Notes under the pieces: generated by a model
What the model was told of the DNA's origin: nothing
Databases searched by the model: none
The model's input: only the letters and a program-made list of their open reading frames with translations
Assembly: GCA_017962275.1 (NCBI GenBank)
Contig: JAGCVQ010000029.1
Location: 1 to 33,665, forward strand
Length of the DNA stretch: 33,665 nucleotides
Reading direction: 5' to 3'
From: Bacteroidales bacterium
GTDB lineage: Bacteria > Bacteroidota > Bacteroidia > Bacteroidales > WCHB1-69
Made by a program: the position numbers and the translations under genes
Part shown: positions 19,001 to 24,891 of the stretch, piece by piece
How the letters are laid out: each line of letters opens with the position of its first letter
How positions within the stretch are numbered: the first letter of the stretch is position 1

Positions 19001-20003
19001 GGAGCAATATGGCGGTTATGCCACGGTTGATGGCGTGAACAGCACGACCAACCAGAACAAGTGGACCTCCCTGACCAGTGGTTGTATCAATATGCACTAT
19101 CACGATATCTATCCGGCCGAGCTGAACTTCTACAAGTACTTCACGGGTCCGGCCAACTCCAACTTCCTGATGCGTGTGGAGACGGGTTCTGGTGAATACT
19201 ATCAGACCGTTGACGAACTGACCAAGGCCGATGGTGCTGCCCAGTGGCTCAACCATCTCACGGTGCTTCATCCGGTGGACGAGGTGGCTCGTCTGCGCTT
19301 CACGGTGACGCAACAGGTTTACCGCATCGACCCGAGCATTGACGACATCAATTTGGTGACCGGTCTGCCGGATATGGCCGTCAACAGAATTGTGTATCCT
19401 GAGGATAAGAGCTCCGCTACGGGGTGTCTCGATGTGAACAGCCTTGTGGTGCCGATTATTGAGCTCGAAAACACGGGCAATTCCGCCGTGGAGGAGTTCG
19501 ATGTTGTCTTCAATGTGGGTACCGGTAGCGACATCGTGACCGAGACCGAGCACATCGTGCAACATCTCGAACCCGGTGACACGCTGATCTACACCAGCAC
19601 GCACGAGTTTGAGGTGACGAACCTTACCCAGAACTGGGAGGTGAAGGCTACAGTCGTGATTCCCGAAGACAAGCGTCACAACAATGACACCAAGCGTACG
19701 CTTTCCTGCACCGACGTGGGCATTGACGACTACGAGAACGAGGATGGTATTTACCTCGGACAGAATGAGCCTAACCCGTCTATCACGACCACCCGCATCC
19801 CGTACTCTGTGAAGGAGCCGGGCAAGGTGACAATGGATCTCACCAACGCGGCTGGTCAGGTGATCTACACCACTACGCAGGAGGCGGAAGCGGGTACCAA
19901 CTACATTGAGTTGAATACCGCCAAGCTCGCTGCCGGTGTCTATTACTACACCTTGCATTATAAGAATGTTGTTTTAACCAAGAAGATGGTTGTCGAAAAA
20001 TAA
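10044..20003 (+). CDS. Giant exported multi-domain repeat protein with T9SS type A sorting tail
   Basis: The 3319-residue product starts with a signal peptide, MKKLVSLLMVVMVPILLLAQ. Domains in order, with approximate residues: jelly-roll / MAM-like (30-252, ending AGWFVDNVAVR); Ig-like (255-490); a right-handed beta-helix region (505-930, with FPNMTAVKEAL and many NN/NG turns); CARDB-like (977-1090); a second jelly-roll (1092-1265); CARDB-like (1270-1370); a repeated block of CARDB, Ig-like and 200-residue modules (1529-2526); another CARDB; GEVED domain (about 2640-2800, YIDYNRNGQFEANEA); CARDB (2803-2925); a third jelly-roll (about 2925-3090); and a final C-terminal beta domain. The tail from about 3236 (YLGQNEPNPS... 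GQVIYTTT... LAAGVYYYTL... KKMVVEK) is a T9SS type A sorting signal. It should therefore cross the outer membrane and be anchored or released. The repeats suggest adhesion or a surface layer. No catalytic residues can be assigned. It is monocistronic, with a strong terminator after it. Confidence 0.93.
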   Translation: MKKLVSLLMVVMVPILLLAQPMDTVTIYSENFDGATPTFTTSHSSSLGGTPGDWRVAGVGISYTDWATNYELYKSSPKCFRSPVYPTSGPSNGISGAIPLTTTDIDVNYIYLDFDHICKVHVLDNTAISYQLANGVDQDGQYNWGQWKQLSFTANSPFYYGDAAGTGTTTISAGKFSHNAYPNWNSNNMAAVPNNTWWHHEMFDLSQFILQDADIPNPTHVRFQFRVNKTSTGSSGTQACAGWFVDNVAVRLSNCELIDPRIVMQSPFFYNTNSSFTNDVGPYLIKAKLTDNDTVALNTVVFSYEINSGPTVIVPNTSAFSNNTFNANGNSVDAQWTLPAICYADTIYYHIYMEDTHGSKTRFDTFLVAHHNYTNIHYNDVRLDSLNTMPHCLITGVPQDVSVFFTNRSDASQSPLTNEMTTGTFRIMVHSESGALTHDATYNWTGDICFDIPSSLPLGTFTPTHGYNYVTVCVSTRNGQTDGFHSNDTIKIAPYACDSLLQGHYTVGGANPDFPNMTAVKEALNFCGLGGPAVFHLRPGTYSGFDFKENYIGQSATNTITFQGDDVNSVIIVNDSIDAGANIYGAVTLVNVNNFFFKNLTLQANDTTVSRGVVVRGNGSRNILFEGCRIIACNVNTTDANSSAVCRTTAVSQLPGDSITFRKCEITSGNFGIKYVGANNKRNYLVVDSCDITSCYRAIQVDYTNGVISHNHIKQFSSSNPQNFSAIYASYPTGIDINGNTIDSVTKLEYAIYLTNATIQDYFIRNNRVHAGNGTAGIYVTNSASTHTGGNNPVNMDGYISNNEVIFYPVTADNSYGIQINSSVGLYLVNNSVLVKSDAPYSNTAAMYISNTANNNNINIYNNILLNKTVTNDNSDYPLYLNGATTATGGFNDFYSGSGVVAFKTVARNTIAELQAAITTLTDNISVMPPIANENTNLLPDPMSGLECWRQTSVLEDIRGINRSELTYMGAYADVIPNYDLELTSLVSPALGECPQSSYEITVKITNKGGYTINFASTPATILLQSTSLNLNQTVNVNTGSLSPLSSMDKVLTSGVVIPSNQPVDFTIIINYPNDSQHSNDTLSQNFTLEYIIPDFVEDFNNGPSMTWTIEQVGTTGAGNWSFQNGEGVNPTIMPLYGTGRMFFNSKNFVANTVSRAVLPVTVLEGSHNPILEIWFAQDNAVSNKKDEMTVKISTDNGLTYTNLIPQGQTTAPLQRYLATATTPQWTRFVYDLSNYVNNSCVYIAFDATSKAGNNINIDRVRVRSLYPNDISVTKIYGAGETPTSYQMRDVVSALVRNEGSQAQSNIQVYLNVTGAAEQWQDTITIPSLAANAEVVVTFPDHQYNVAEVKDVEVRCADDQHNINNTQHWRMVTNGTVANIADTTTSILLLGDYSNIIRPCVRYKTNEELAVRAVKYYYDQTYIADPDNGFKAFVADANGNILATSQVVNFSTLQQGAWNEIPIYNFALTNTTGEFYVGLEMLSHGNYLCAQVETPLRDSTFFYLSNGTYVPQLTGRFMIGAVVDTPFVNDLAILELVNPVSDCDLGHEHLTLKITNNGTTDIVPPVQLHYTVNNGATVTENFTDTLHSHETTLFAFNSIYDFTNNQLYQDDNYTIKVWATKLPQDRLTYNDTLNQVVVSKGKAVMPIAQDTVIVNYHTPTTLTAQLPAAITEGVIGWHTSTGYESWHLLGYGDSYNTPLIYFDTTYYVTANPGTVEEAIVGTGTGNGTDPFTFSNGYSRGRILYLEQEVGHGTISSFALSVKTPSSAAASEGIPMKIYMKCTDENVFTNTNVNWEDEILGATLVLDDRVFFNHAGWFDFDLLTPFEFNSGNLEIFVETNCADYCTGTGSQCNNCGQYVSGANSFPQFYMTNTTATLCQKKANNSMAQMTGAWTNVAKRLNARFTVVNLDCGSQKVPIHIHVPDIPDYDVETQELLYPVTNCAIYSEHIQVQLKNMLNTSIPANKVVVHAIFNGSEVTHTVDEPFAPEEVKVVEFTTPFDFSAPTSTITFNYTIYTTLNNETVVYGGNDTITGQFQSTRTAYLPDSIVYTGSYTQPYVILQQADRPSDITQYYFYANPDDATPVHTTTTSAQYMTTAPLYDTVVFWVSGKTQQSNCVTKRIPVIINVFRPQYDLSTEELLYPVSYQCANSLNPLLQVSVMNQDTTSNTAIPAGTFNLNANFTGSATVNGVNLINEPISSLQTDTITYDNGLNLGSATQNRVYQYLIYTTPVNSAMPVYTANDTISGSMYFPALPAAPQALSFTVPYGGTQTVTPSTSTLNHFYFYQNSTDDQALAEGSSYTTDPIYAPTTYYYSGRIESNGFNADVIAGTGNNTSQSSAAPFTFTNGHSYAKILYNKEDMGGPEGRIDSIYFHVCTAEANGVAIPMKFWLKDTTNVLAIGTGNKNINWPSETSNARLVFDGELALDEVGWVGFAIEGGYDFNGEGLLLYAEHDCGDASCVTNLGINPAPKFTNTPISSNKKVYTKAQNTALTAGSSFTLSGYRVNTKFKMNYTCESPKATITINTTVPQHDVGVTAITAPVPQNNAFTATENVTVTIRNFGSAAASNFPVSYQLGNNTPVTENYSGSLASGATATMTFSTACDLTGVYYSTPFKAFTGLTSDTYHGNDTTTIFVSKEDPCESRPLALNTGAHITNVTFAALNNGTAAPFTDHPAAPGNGMYTDYTSTVAPVELILGQEYTLSVAHAFTGTATKTVYKRAYIDYNRNGQFEANEAIMATAAIPADAANAATVQVVNVPVIGNAEIGLTRMRVICASVNVTDPCSYYNNSATAEGETEDYAVLLSAPMQIDLGIPSILHPVNDVCADAHARMRVNVRNYGTETQTLSMANPMTITATITGAVPGVYTKTVESGTLTPNSEMTVIIPDIDLSALGDYHVSTQLTYESDQYLTNNTRGSEAVVSDLTVEQLPFVEAFVPVGIEDIQLPSDWLATSSNPNYIWSERAGASQNNGANPSGGPAHDHTSAGTSLEQYGGYATVDGVNSTTNQNKWTSLTSGCINMHYHDIYPAELNFYKYFTGPANSNFLMRVETGSGEYYQTVDELTKADGAAQWLNHLTVLHPVDEVARLRFTVTQQVYRIDPSIDDINLVTGLPDMAVNRIVYPEDKSSATGCLDVNSLVVPIIELENTGNSAVEEFDVVFNVGTGSDIVTETEHIVQHLEPGDTLIYTSTHEFEVTNLTQNWEVKATVVIPEDKRHNNDTKRTLSCTDVGIDDYENEDGIYLGQNEPNPSITTTRIPYSVKEPGKVTMDLTNAAGQVIYTTTQEAEAGTNYIELNTAKLAAGVYYYTLHYKNVVLTKKMVVEK

Positions 20004-20020
20004 CCGCTTCTTAACAGAAG

Positions 20021-20049
20021 AAGCTACCTCTCGGGGTAGCTTTCTTTTT
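20021..20049 (+). terminator. Intrinsic terminator of the giant gene
   Basis: AAGCTACC (20021-20028) pairs with GGTAGCTT (20035-20042) across a 6-base loop and runs into TTTCTTTTT. It starts 17 bases after the TAA of the giant gene. Confidence 0.85.
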
Positions 20050-20051
20050 CG

Positions 20052-20082
20052 ATGACTTTGACTGTTGACTTTGACTTTGACT
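20052..20082 (+). repeat. Short GACTTT / GACTGTT tandem tract before the namZ-like gene
   Basis: Four to five units of GACTTT, with one GACTGTT variant, lie between the terminator and the ATG at 20083. Like the heptamer tracts it abuts a start codon, but the main unit here is 6 bases. Confidence 0.6.
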
Positions 20083-21297
20083 ATGATGAATCGAATTTTG
20101 GTGACGGCCTTTTGCCTGATGGTGTTGACGGCTGCTTGTGCGCAAAACAAGCCGTCGGAGCGACCTGTGGCCGCTGCTTCTGAGACGGTGTTGCGTACCG
20201 GTGCCGAGTGCATGGAACGCTACCTGCCGCTTTTGGAAGGCAAGCGCGTGGCCGTTTGCGGCAACCAGACCTCCGTGGTCGGGAAGGCCCATCTGGTCGA
20301 TACGCTGCTGTCGCGCAAAGTCAACATCGTGAAGCTCTTCTGCCCGGAACACGGTTTCCGCGGACAGGCGGAGGCGGGTGCGACCATCGCTTCCGGCAAG
20401 GACCCGCTCACGGGTCTGCCCGTGGTCTCCCTTTACGGCAAGAACAAAAAACCGACTGCCGAGCAGTTGCAGGACATTGACATTCTGCTCTTTGACTTAC
20501 AAGATGTGGGCTGCCGTTTCTACACCTACATCTCCACGTTGCACTATGTGATGGAGGCCGCCGCCGAGAACGGGATTCCGGTCGTTGTGCTTGACCGTCC
20601 CAACCCGAACGGCTTCTATGTCGATGGACCTGTGTTGGATCCCGCTTTCAAGTCGTTTGTGGGAATGCATCCGGTGCCGGTGGTTTATGGCATGACGATA
20701 GGGGAGTATGCCCGGATGATCAACGGCGAGAAGTGGCTGGCGAACGGAATCCAGTGCAACCTGACGGTGGTCCCGTTGGAGGGTTATACGCACGCGACCC
20801 GTTATGAGCTGCCTGTCGCGCCGTCCCCGAATCTGCAGACCCCCGAGGCCATCTACCTCTATCCGTCGCTCTGCTTCTTTGAGGGGACGAACGTGAGCGT
20901 GGGTCGCGGCACCGAACATCCGTTTGAGATGTACGGCGCGCCCGGAATGCTGAGCGGCGACTATCGGTTCACCCCGAAAGCCATCCCCGGCGTGTCGGAA
21001 AACCCGCCGTTCAAGGGTCAGGAGTGCCGAGGCAAACTGCTCGTCATGGGTAGGAGGTGGCGTACTGCTCCCGGCGGTCTCCAACTATCCTTCCTGCTGG
21101 ACGCTTACCGCGACTACCCCGACAAGGCGACGTTCTTCCTGAAAAACAACTTCTTCGACAAACTCGCCGGCACGGACCAATTGCGCAAGCAGATTGTCGC
21201 GGGCGCTTTCGAGGAGGAAATCCGCGCTTCGTGGGAGGAGGGACTGACGGCGTTTAAAGAGGTGAGGGGGAAGTACTTGTTGTACGAGGAGGAGTGA
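20083..21297 (+). CDS. DUF1343 / NamZ-like exo-beta-N-acetylmuramidase, lipoprotein
   Basis: The family includes NamZ exo-N-acetylmuramidases, which remove terminal MurNAc from peptidoglycan fragments. The product, about 404 residues, starts MMNRILVTAFCLMVLTAACAQ. LTAAC is a lipobox, so it is probably a lipoprotein. Family blocks are VAVCGNQTSVVGKAHLVDTL, KLFCPEHGFRGQAEAG, DILLFDLQDVGCRFYTYIS, VVVLDRPNPNGFYVDGPVLD, SFVGMHPVPVVYGMTIGEYA, LCFFEGTNVSVGRGTEHPFE and NPPFKGQECRG. All are intact. A TTG-initiated extension back to 20065 would lie in the simple repeat, so ATG 20083 or 20086 is preferred. No promoter is clear in the 80 bases after the terminator. The heptamer tract begins directly after the stop. 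Specific activity is inferred from the family. Confidence 0.9.
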   Translation: MMNRILVTAFCLMVLTAACAQNKPSERPVAAASETVLRTGAECMERYLPLLEGKRVAVCGNQTSVVGKAHLVDTLLSRKVNIVKLFCPEHGFRGQAEAGATIASGKDPLTGLPVVSLYGKNKKPTAEQLQDIDILLFDLQDVGCRFYTYISTLHYVMEAAAENGIPVVVLDRPNPNGFYVDGPVLDPAFKSFVGMHPVPVVYGMTIGEYARMINGEKWLANGIQCNLTVVPLEGYTHATRYELPVAPSPNLQTPEAIYLYPSLCFFEGTNVSVGRGTEHPFEMYGAPGMLSGDYRFTPKAIPGVSENPPFKGQECRGKLLVMGRRWRTAPGGLQLSFLLDAYRDYPDKATFFLKNNFFDKLAGTDQLRKQIVAGAFEEEIRASWEEGLTAFKEVRGKYLLYEEE

Positions 21298-21332
21298 GGT
21301 TCAAGGTTCAAGGTTCAAAGTTCAAGGTTCAA
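21298..21332 (+). repeat. Heptamer tandem repeat RGTTCAA, five copies, directly after a stop codon
   Basis: GGTTCAA, GGTTCAA, GGTTCAA, AGTTCAA and GGTTCAA follow the TGA of the namZ-like gene (21295-21297) without a gap. It is the same unit as at 1291-1325, 20 kb away and also on the plus strand. The rest of the 193-base gap to 21491 is AT-rich, with a weak -7-like CATTTTTG near 21397-21404. Confidence 0.9.
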
Positions 21333-21490
21333 AACAAAAGTCATAGGTCACAAATCGCTGAGTGACAATAGGATATAGAAAAAATAAAAAAAATCGCATT
21401 TTTGTTGTAACGAAATGGAAGGTTCGTGCGACTAAGTGGATATGAAGGGGGAAAAGAGACGTGAAAGAGTAAGTGAAAAATTATAACGAT

Positions 21491-21943
21491 ATGAAAAGAA
21501 CAGTATTGACAATGATGATGATGGGCGTGATGCTCATCGGATTTGCGCAAAATCAACGCCCTGTGAGTGAGTATTATGTGACTCCTCAGTTGGCGGAGGA
21601 GATAACGGCTGCCAAGGTCGAGGATTTGCGTGCGAATAACCCCGAGGAACTGCTCAGAGTGAACTACACGATGTTCAACTATGCGTTGGTCACGAGCAAG
21701 CTTTGGGACGGCAACTTCCAGCAAATGGGTATGTTGGAAAAGTATCTGCCGGAGGGTATGACCTATCTGGAGGAAGATATTATCCAAAAGGGCTACGTGA
21801 ACCCCTACAAATGGAATCTGCCCCAGGATACCTACCGCTATAACTTGTTCAAACTGCGCCACGAAGGCTACTATGTGATCGTGATGCCCAAGGTGACTTG
21901 GGAGGAGCGGCTGAATGCGCATTTACATCAATATGGTTTTTAA
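21491..21943 (+). CDS. Small exported protein of unknown function
   Basis: I do not recognise a family. The start at ATG 21491 gives a 150-residue product beginning MKRTVLTMMMMGVMLIGFAQ, a clear signal peptide. A start at 21473 would only add six polar residues (MKNYND) ahead of the signal. The mature part (about 130 residues) is rich in Tyr, Leu and Glu, with no repeats, no Cys pair and no membrane segment (SEYYVTPQLAEEITAAKVEDL, DYIIQK-like acidic turn, GYYVIVMPKVTWEERL). The stop is 14 bases before the start of the CUB/P-domain CHU_C protein, so the two are very likely one operon. It may be a partner or chaperone of that large exported protein, but this is inference from position alone. 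Confidence 0.8.
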   Translation: MKRTVLTMMMMGVMLIGFAQNQRPVSEYYVTPQLAEEITAAKVEDLRANNPEELLRVNYTMFNYALVTSKLWDGNFQQMGMLEKYLPEGMTYLEEDIIQKGYVNPYKWNLPQDTYRYNLFKLRHEGYYVIVMPKVTWEERLNAHLHQYGF

Positions 21944-21957
21944 GAAAATTCGGAAAG

Positions 21958-24834
21958 ATGAAAAAGATATTCGTTTTATTCGCTTTATTGTGTGGAGTGC
22001 TTGCCATGAATGCCCAGGTAATCAACTTGGGTGCGAGCACGCAGACCACTGTGAGCGGCTGCTCCGTATCCGTTTATGACAACGGCGGTCTGAATGGGGA
22101 TTACGGTCCCAACGTGGACAGTTACGTTACCATTTCTTCCAACGACCCGAACAACCACTCGGTGCGAGTGAACTTGAACGTGGCATCGTTTGACGTGAAA
22201 TGTAACGACACGCTCTTCATCTACGACGGCCAGTCCATCAATGATCCGTTGTTGGTCGCCTTGACGAACTGCATTACGGACTCTGTCTCTTCACCGACCC
22301 TGTCCTACGCGGCCACCGTGTATAACGCCAGCGGTTGTCTTACCATCCGTTTCAAATCGGATGCACAGGATGAGGGTGCCGGTTTTGCTCTAACCACCGA
22401 CTGTGTGCGTCCGTGCCAGCGTATCAATGTGGTGTTTGATGACGTCGCCTCCAGTAAAGTCCCGCATTTGGAGGAAGACGGGTATCTCTATCTGGACGTC
22501 TGTCCTTACGACACGATTCGTTTGGTGGCCCATGGTGAGTTCCCGGACAATGACTACAGCTATCACCAGGAAGATGCCACCTGTACTTTCCATTGGGATA
22601 TGAGCTGGGAGTCGTTTGACACCTTGGGTGGTAACGCCATCAATTATAACTTCCCGGAAGGACGCGGTTATGACGTGGCCATCGGCATTTCCGACAGTGC
22701 GGGTTGTGAAGCGTATATTCCCTACACTTTCCGTGTGAGGACATCCTCTAACCCCATCCGTGACGTGCTGGACTTCCCGCCCGTCTGTGCCGGTGACGAG
22801 GTGCAACTCTCTGTGGGTTACGACTTCCTTTCCGCTTTGCAGGTTGACACCGTGGGCAGCGAGCAGATAACCGCCCTTGCTGTGTGTGACACGGTCTTCT
22901 TGCCCGATGGACAGCCCTGTCATGACGGACAGGTTCAATCCGGCCAGCTCCAGTATTGCTCATACGTCTCCCCGGTTACGTTCACCAGCTTCTCTCCTGC
23001 AGCCACGATTCAGTCGGCTAACGACATCCTGTTCGTGCGCCTTAAGATTGAGCACTCCTACATCGGTGATATTTGGATTAAGCTGACCTGCCCGAACCAG
23101 CAGTATGTCTCCATCATGAAGAAATATAACAGCGGTTCTTCCTCTTGTTCCGGACAGATTCCGGCTTCCGAATGGGGATGGAACGGTTCCGGTTCTTCAA
23201 GCGCCCATTTCGGACTTGCTGTGGATGAGGAAGGCTCCAATAAGTGCAACCCCAATGAATATGGCAACCGTATGGGAATTCCTTGGAACTACTGCTGGTC
23301 CAACGCTACCAACCAAGGATACCAGTATGCTTCCGGAAACTATGTGTATGCTACATCCTCAGTGCATAACAGTTGTGTGGATTCCACCGATGTGGCCAAC
23401 ATGACCAATGTGTATCACCCTGATGGCTCCTTCGCCAACCTGATTGGTTGCCCGATGAACGGTACTTGGAGCATTGAGGTGTTGGACGGCTTCTCCATCG
23501 ATAACGGATGGATGACCGAATGGGAAATCGCCCTTGATCCGTCGTTGCTGCCGCAAGACTGGTCTTATCAAGTGCTGGTCGATACCGCTTGGGTGGAAGG
23601 TCCCGGAGCAAACGGCCCCACCATTATCCCTGACCAACCCGGCCATATTGATTATGTCATCAAGGTGCAGGACGAACTGGGTTGTATCTATGACACCATC
23701 AACCACATGGAGGTGGTGGGTCACCCCGAACCCAATTTGGGTCCGGACTACAAAATCTGCTACGGCGACATCTCCATCTTGGCGGCCAATTATGCTCAGG
23801 CAGGTGCTCCGGGGCAAACCACGGAGTACTATTGGAACACCGGTGACAACACCGATGCCATTGAGGTGCTCACCGCCGGACAGTATTACGTGAACATCAT
23901 CACCACCAGCGATGAGACGGGTCTGGCTTGCGAGGGTTCGGATACCATCAATATCGACATCTTCGAGCGACCTGTCATCAATATAGAAGATCTTGACCTG
24001 TCGGGATGTGCCCCGTTGAATCTCCGCATTGAGAACAATTCCACTCCGGAGGGCTCCTCATACGTGTGGTATATTATGGAGTATGACGACTTTGGGAACG
24101 CCCGCGTGGCCTTCAGCTCCACTTCCGAAGATCCCGTCTTCCAGATCAACGAACCCGGTACGTACTCTTTGATTATGAAGATGACCACTCCCGACGGTTG
24201 TAAGGATTCTATTTCCTTGTATAACTCCATCGTAGTGAATCCGCAGCCTATCGCCGAGTTTGAAGCTGATCCCGCTATCTCCATGCTCAGCGAGAACGGC
24301 GGCGTGGTGAACTTCATCAACTATGCCGATCAGGATATGGTGACTGGCGGTAACGGCAGCTTCTATTGGGATTTCGACGACGGCACTATCGATTCCGTGA
24401 ATTTCGCCGAGCCGCATACGTTCACTTCGTGGGGTGACTACAACGTGACCCTCCACGTGCAGAGCAATTCGGGCTGTAGCAGCGAAATCACCCACACGAT
24501 TGTCATCGAAAGCGACCTTATCTTCCCGAATGTGATCACGCCCAACGGCGACGGCATCAACGATGTGTGGGCTATCGAGAACCTCAATACCAACATCAAC
24601 CCCGAGGATCCCGACGGTTATCGCAACAACCGCCTTATGGTTTACGACCGCTGGGGCAAGAAGGTGTATGATGCCAAGAATTACGACACCTACGCCAAGG
24701 ACGGCACTGTCTATCCGGGCGAGAAGATTTTCGATGGCAACGGCCTCTCCGACGGTGTCTATTACTACTCCTTCCACTACAAAGGAAAGGCGAAGACGAT
24801 TACGTTCAACGGGTCGATTACGATCGTGCGGTAA
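21958..24834 (+). CDS. Exported CUB / P-domain / PKD protein with T9SS type B (CHU_C) tail
   Basis: The product is 958 residues from ATG 21958 (MKKIFVLFALLCGVLAMNAQ, signal peptide). An in-frame ATG at 21898 lies inside the preceding gene and would bury the signal, so it is rejected. Domains, with approximate residues: CUB-like (35-150, with CNDTLFIYDGQS and CLTIRFKSDA); a linker Ig-like region (150-310); proprotein-convertase P-domain-like (312-528, with HSYIGDIWIKLTCPNQ, GNRMGIPWNYCW, NGTWSIEVLDGFSIDNGW); Ig-like / PKD regions, the last PKD at about 763-850 (FYWDFDDGT, HTFTSWGDYNVTL); and the CHU_C sorting domain 854-958 (FPNVITPNGDGINDVW, VYDRWGKKVYD, YYYSFHYKGKAKTITFNGSI). CHU_C tails mark T9SS cargo often linked to gliding or surface attachment. 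A P-domain without a protease suggests a binding role. A strong bidirectional terminator follows. Confidence 0.93.
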   Translation: MKKIFVLFALLCGVLAMNAQVINLGASTQTTVSGCSVSVYDNGGLNGDYGPNVDSYVTISSNDPNNHSVRVNLNVASFDVKCNDTLFIYDGQSINDPLLVALTNCITDSVSSPTLSYAATVYNASGCLTIRFKSDAQDEGAGFALTTDCVRPCQRINVVFDDVASSKVPHLEEDGYLYLDVCPYDTIRLVAHGEFPDNDYSYHQEDATCTFHWDMSWESFDTLGGNAINYNFPEGRGYDVAIGISDSAGCEAYIPYTFRVRTSSNPIRDVLDFPPVCAGDEVQLSVGYDFLSALQVDTVGSEQITALAVCDTVFLPDGQPCHDGQVQSGQLQYCSYVSPVTFTSFSPAATIQSANDILFVRLKIEHSYIGDIWIKLTCPNQQYVSIMKKYNSGSSSCSGQIPASEWGWNGSGSSSAHFGLAVDEEGSNKCNPNEYGNRMGIPWNYCWSNATNQGYQYASGNYVYATSSVHNSCVDSTDVANMTNVYHPDGSFANLIGCPMNGTWSIEVLDGFSIDNGWMTEWEIALDPSLLPQDWSYQVLVDTAWVEGPGANGPTIIPDQPGHIDYVIKVQDELGCIYDTINHMEVVGHPEPNLGPDYKICYGDISILAANYAQAGAPGQTTEYYWNTGDNTDAIEVLTAGQYYVNIITTSDETGLACEGSDTINIDIFERPVINIEDLDLSGCAPLNLRIENNSTPEGSSYVWYIMEYDDFGNARVAFSSTSEDPVFQINEPGTYSLIMKMTTPDGCKDSISLYNSIVVNPQPIAEFEADPAISMLSENGGVVNFINYADQDMVTGGNGSFYWDFDDGTIDSVNFAEPHTFTSWGDYNVTLHVQSNSGCSSEITHTIVIESDLIFPNVITPNGDGINDVWAIENLNTNINPEDPDGYRNNRLMVYDRWGKKVYDAKNYDTYAKDGTVYPGEKIFDGNGLSDGVYYYSFHYKGKAKTITFNGSITIVR

Positions 24835-24839
24835 AATCT

Positions 24840-24891
24840 GCGAATGAATAAAAAAAACGGTGCTTCGGCACCGTTTTTTTTATTCATTCGC
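24840..24891. terminator. Bidirectional terminator, perfect 24-bp stem with TTCG loop
   Basis: A perfect inverted repeat has arms at 24840-24863 and 24868-24891. Its core is ACGGTGC-TTCG-GCACCGT, flanked by A8 and T8, so it terminates in both directions. It serves the CHU_C protein gene (stop 24832-24834) and the convergent activase gene, whose last codons and TAA (24880-24882) lie inside the right arm. Confidence 0.93.
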
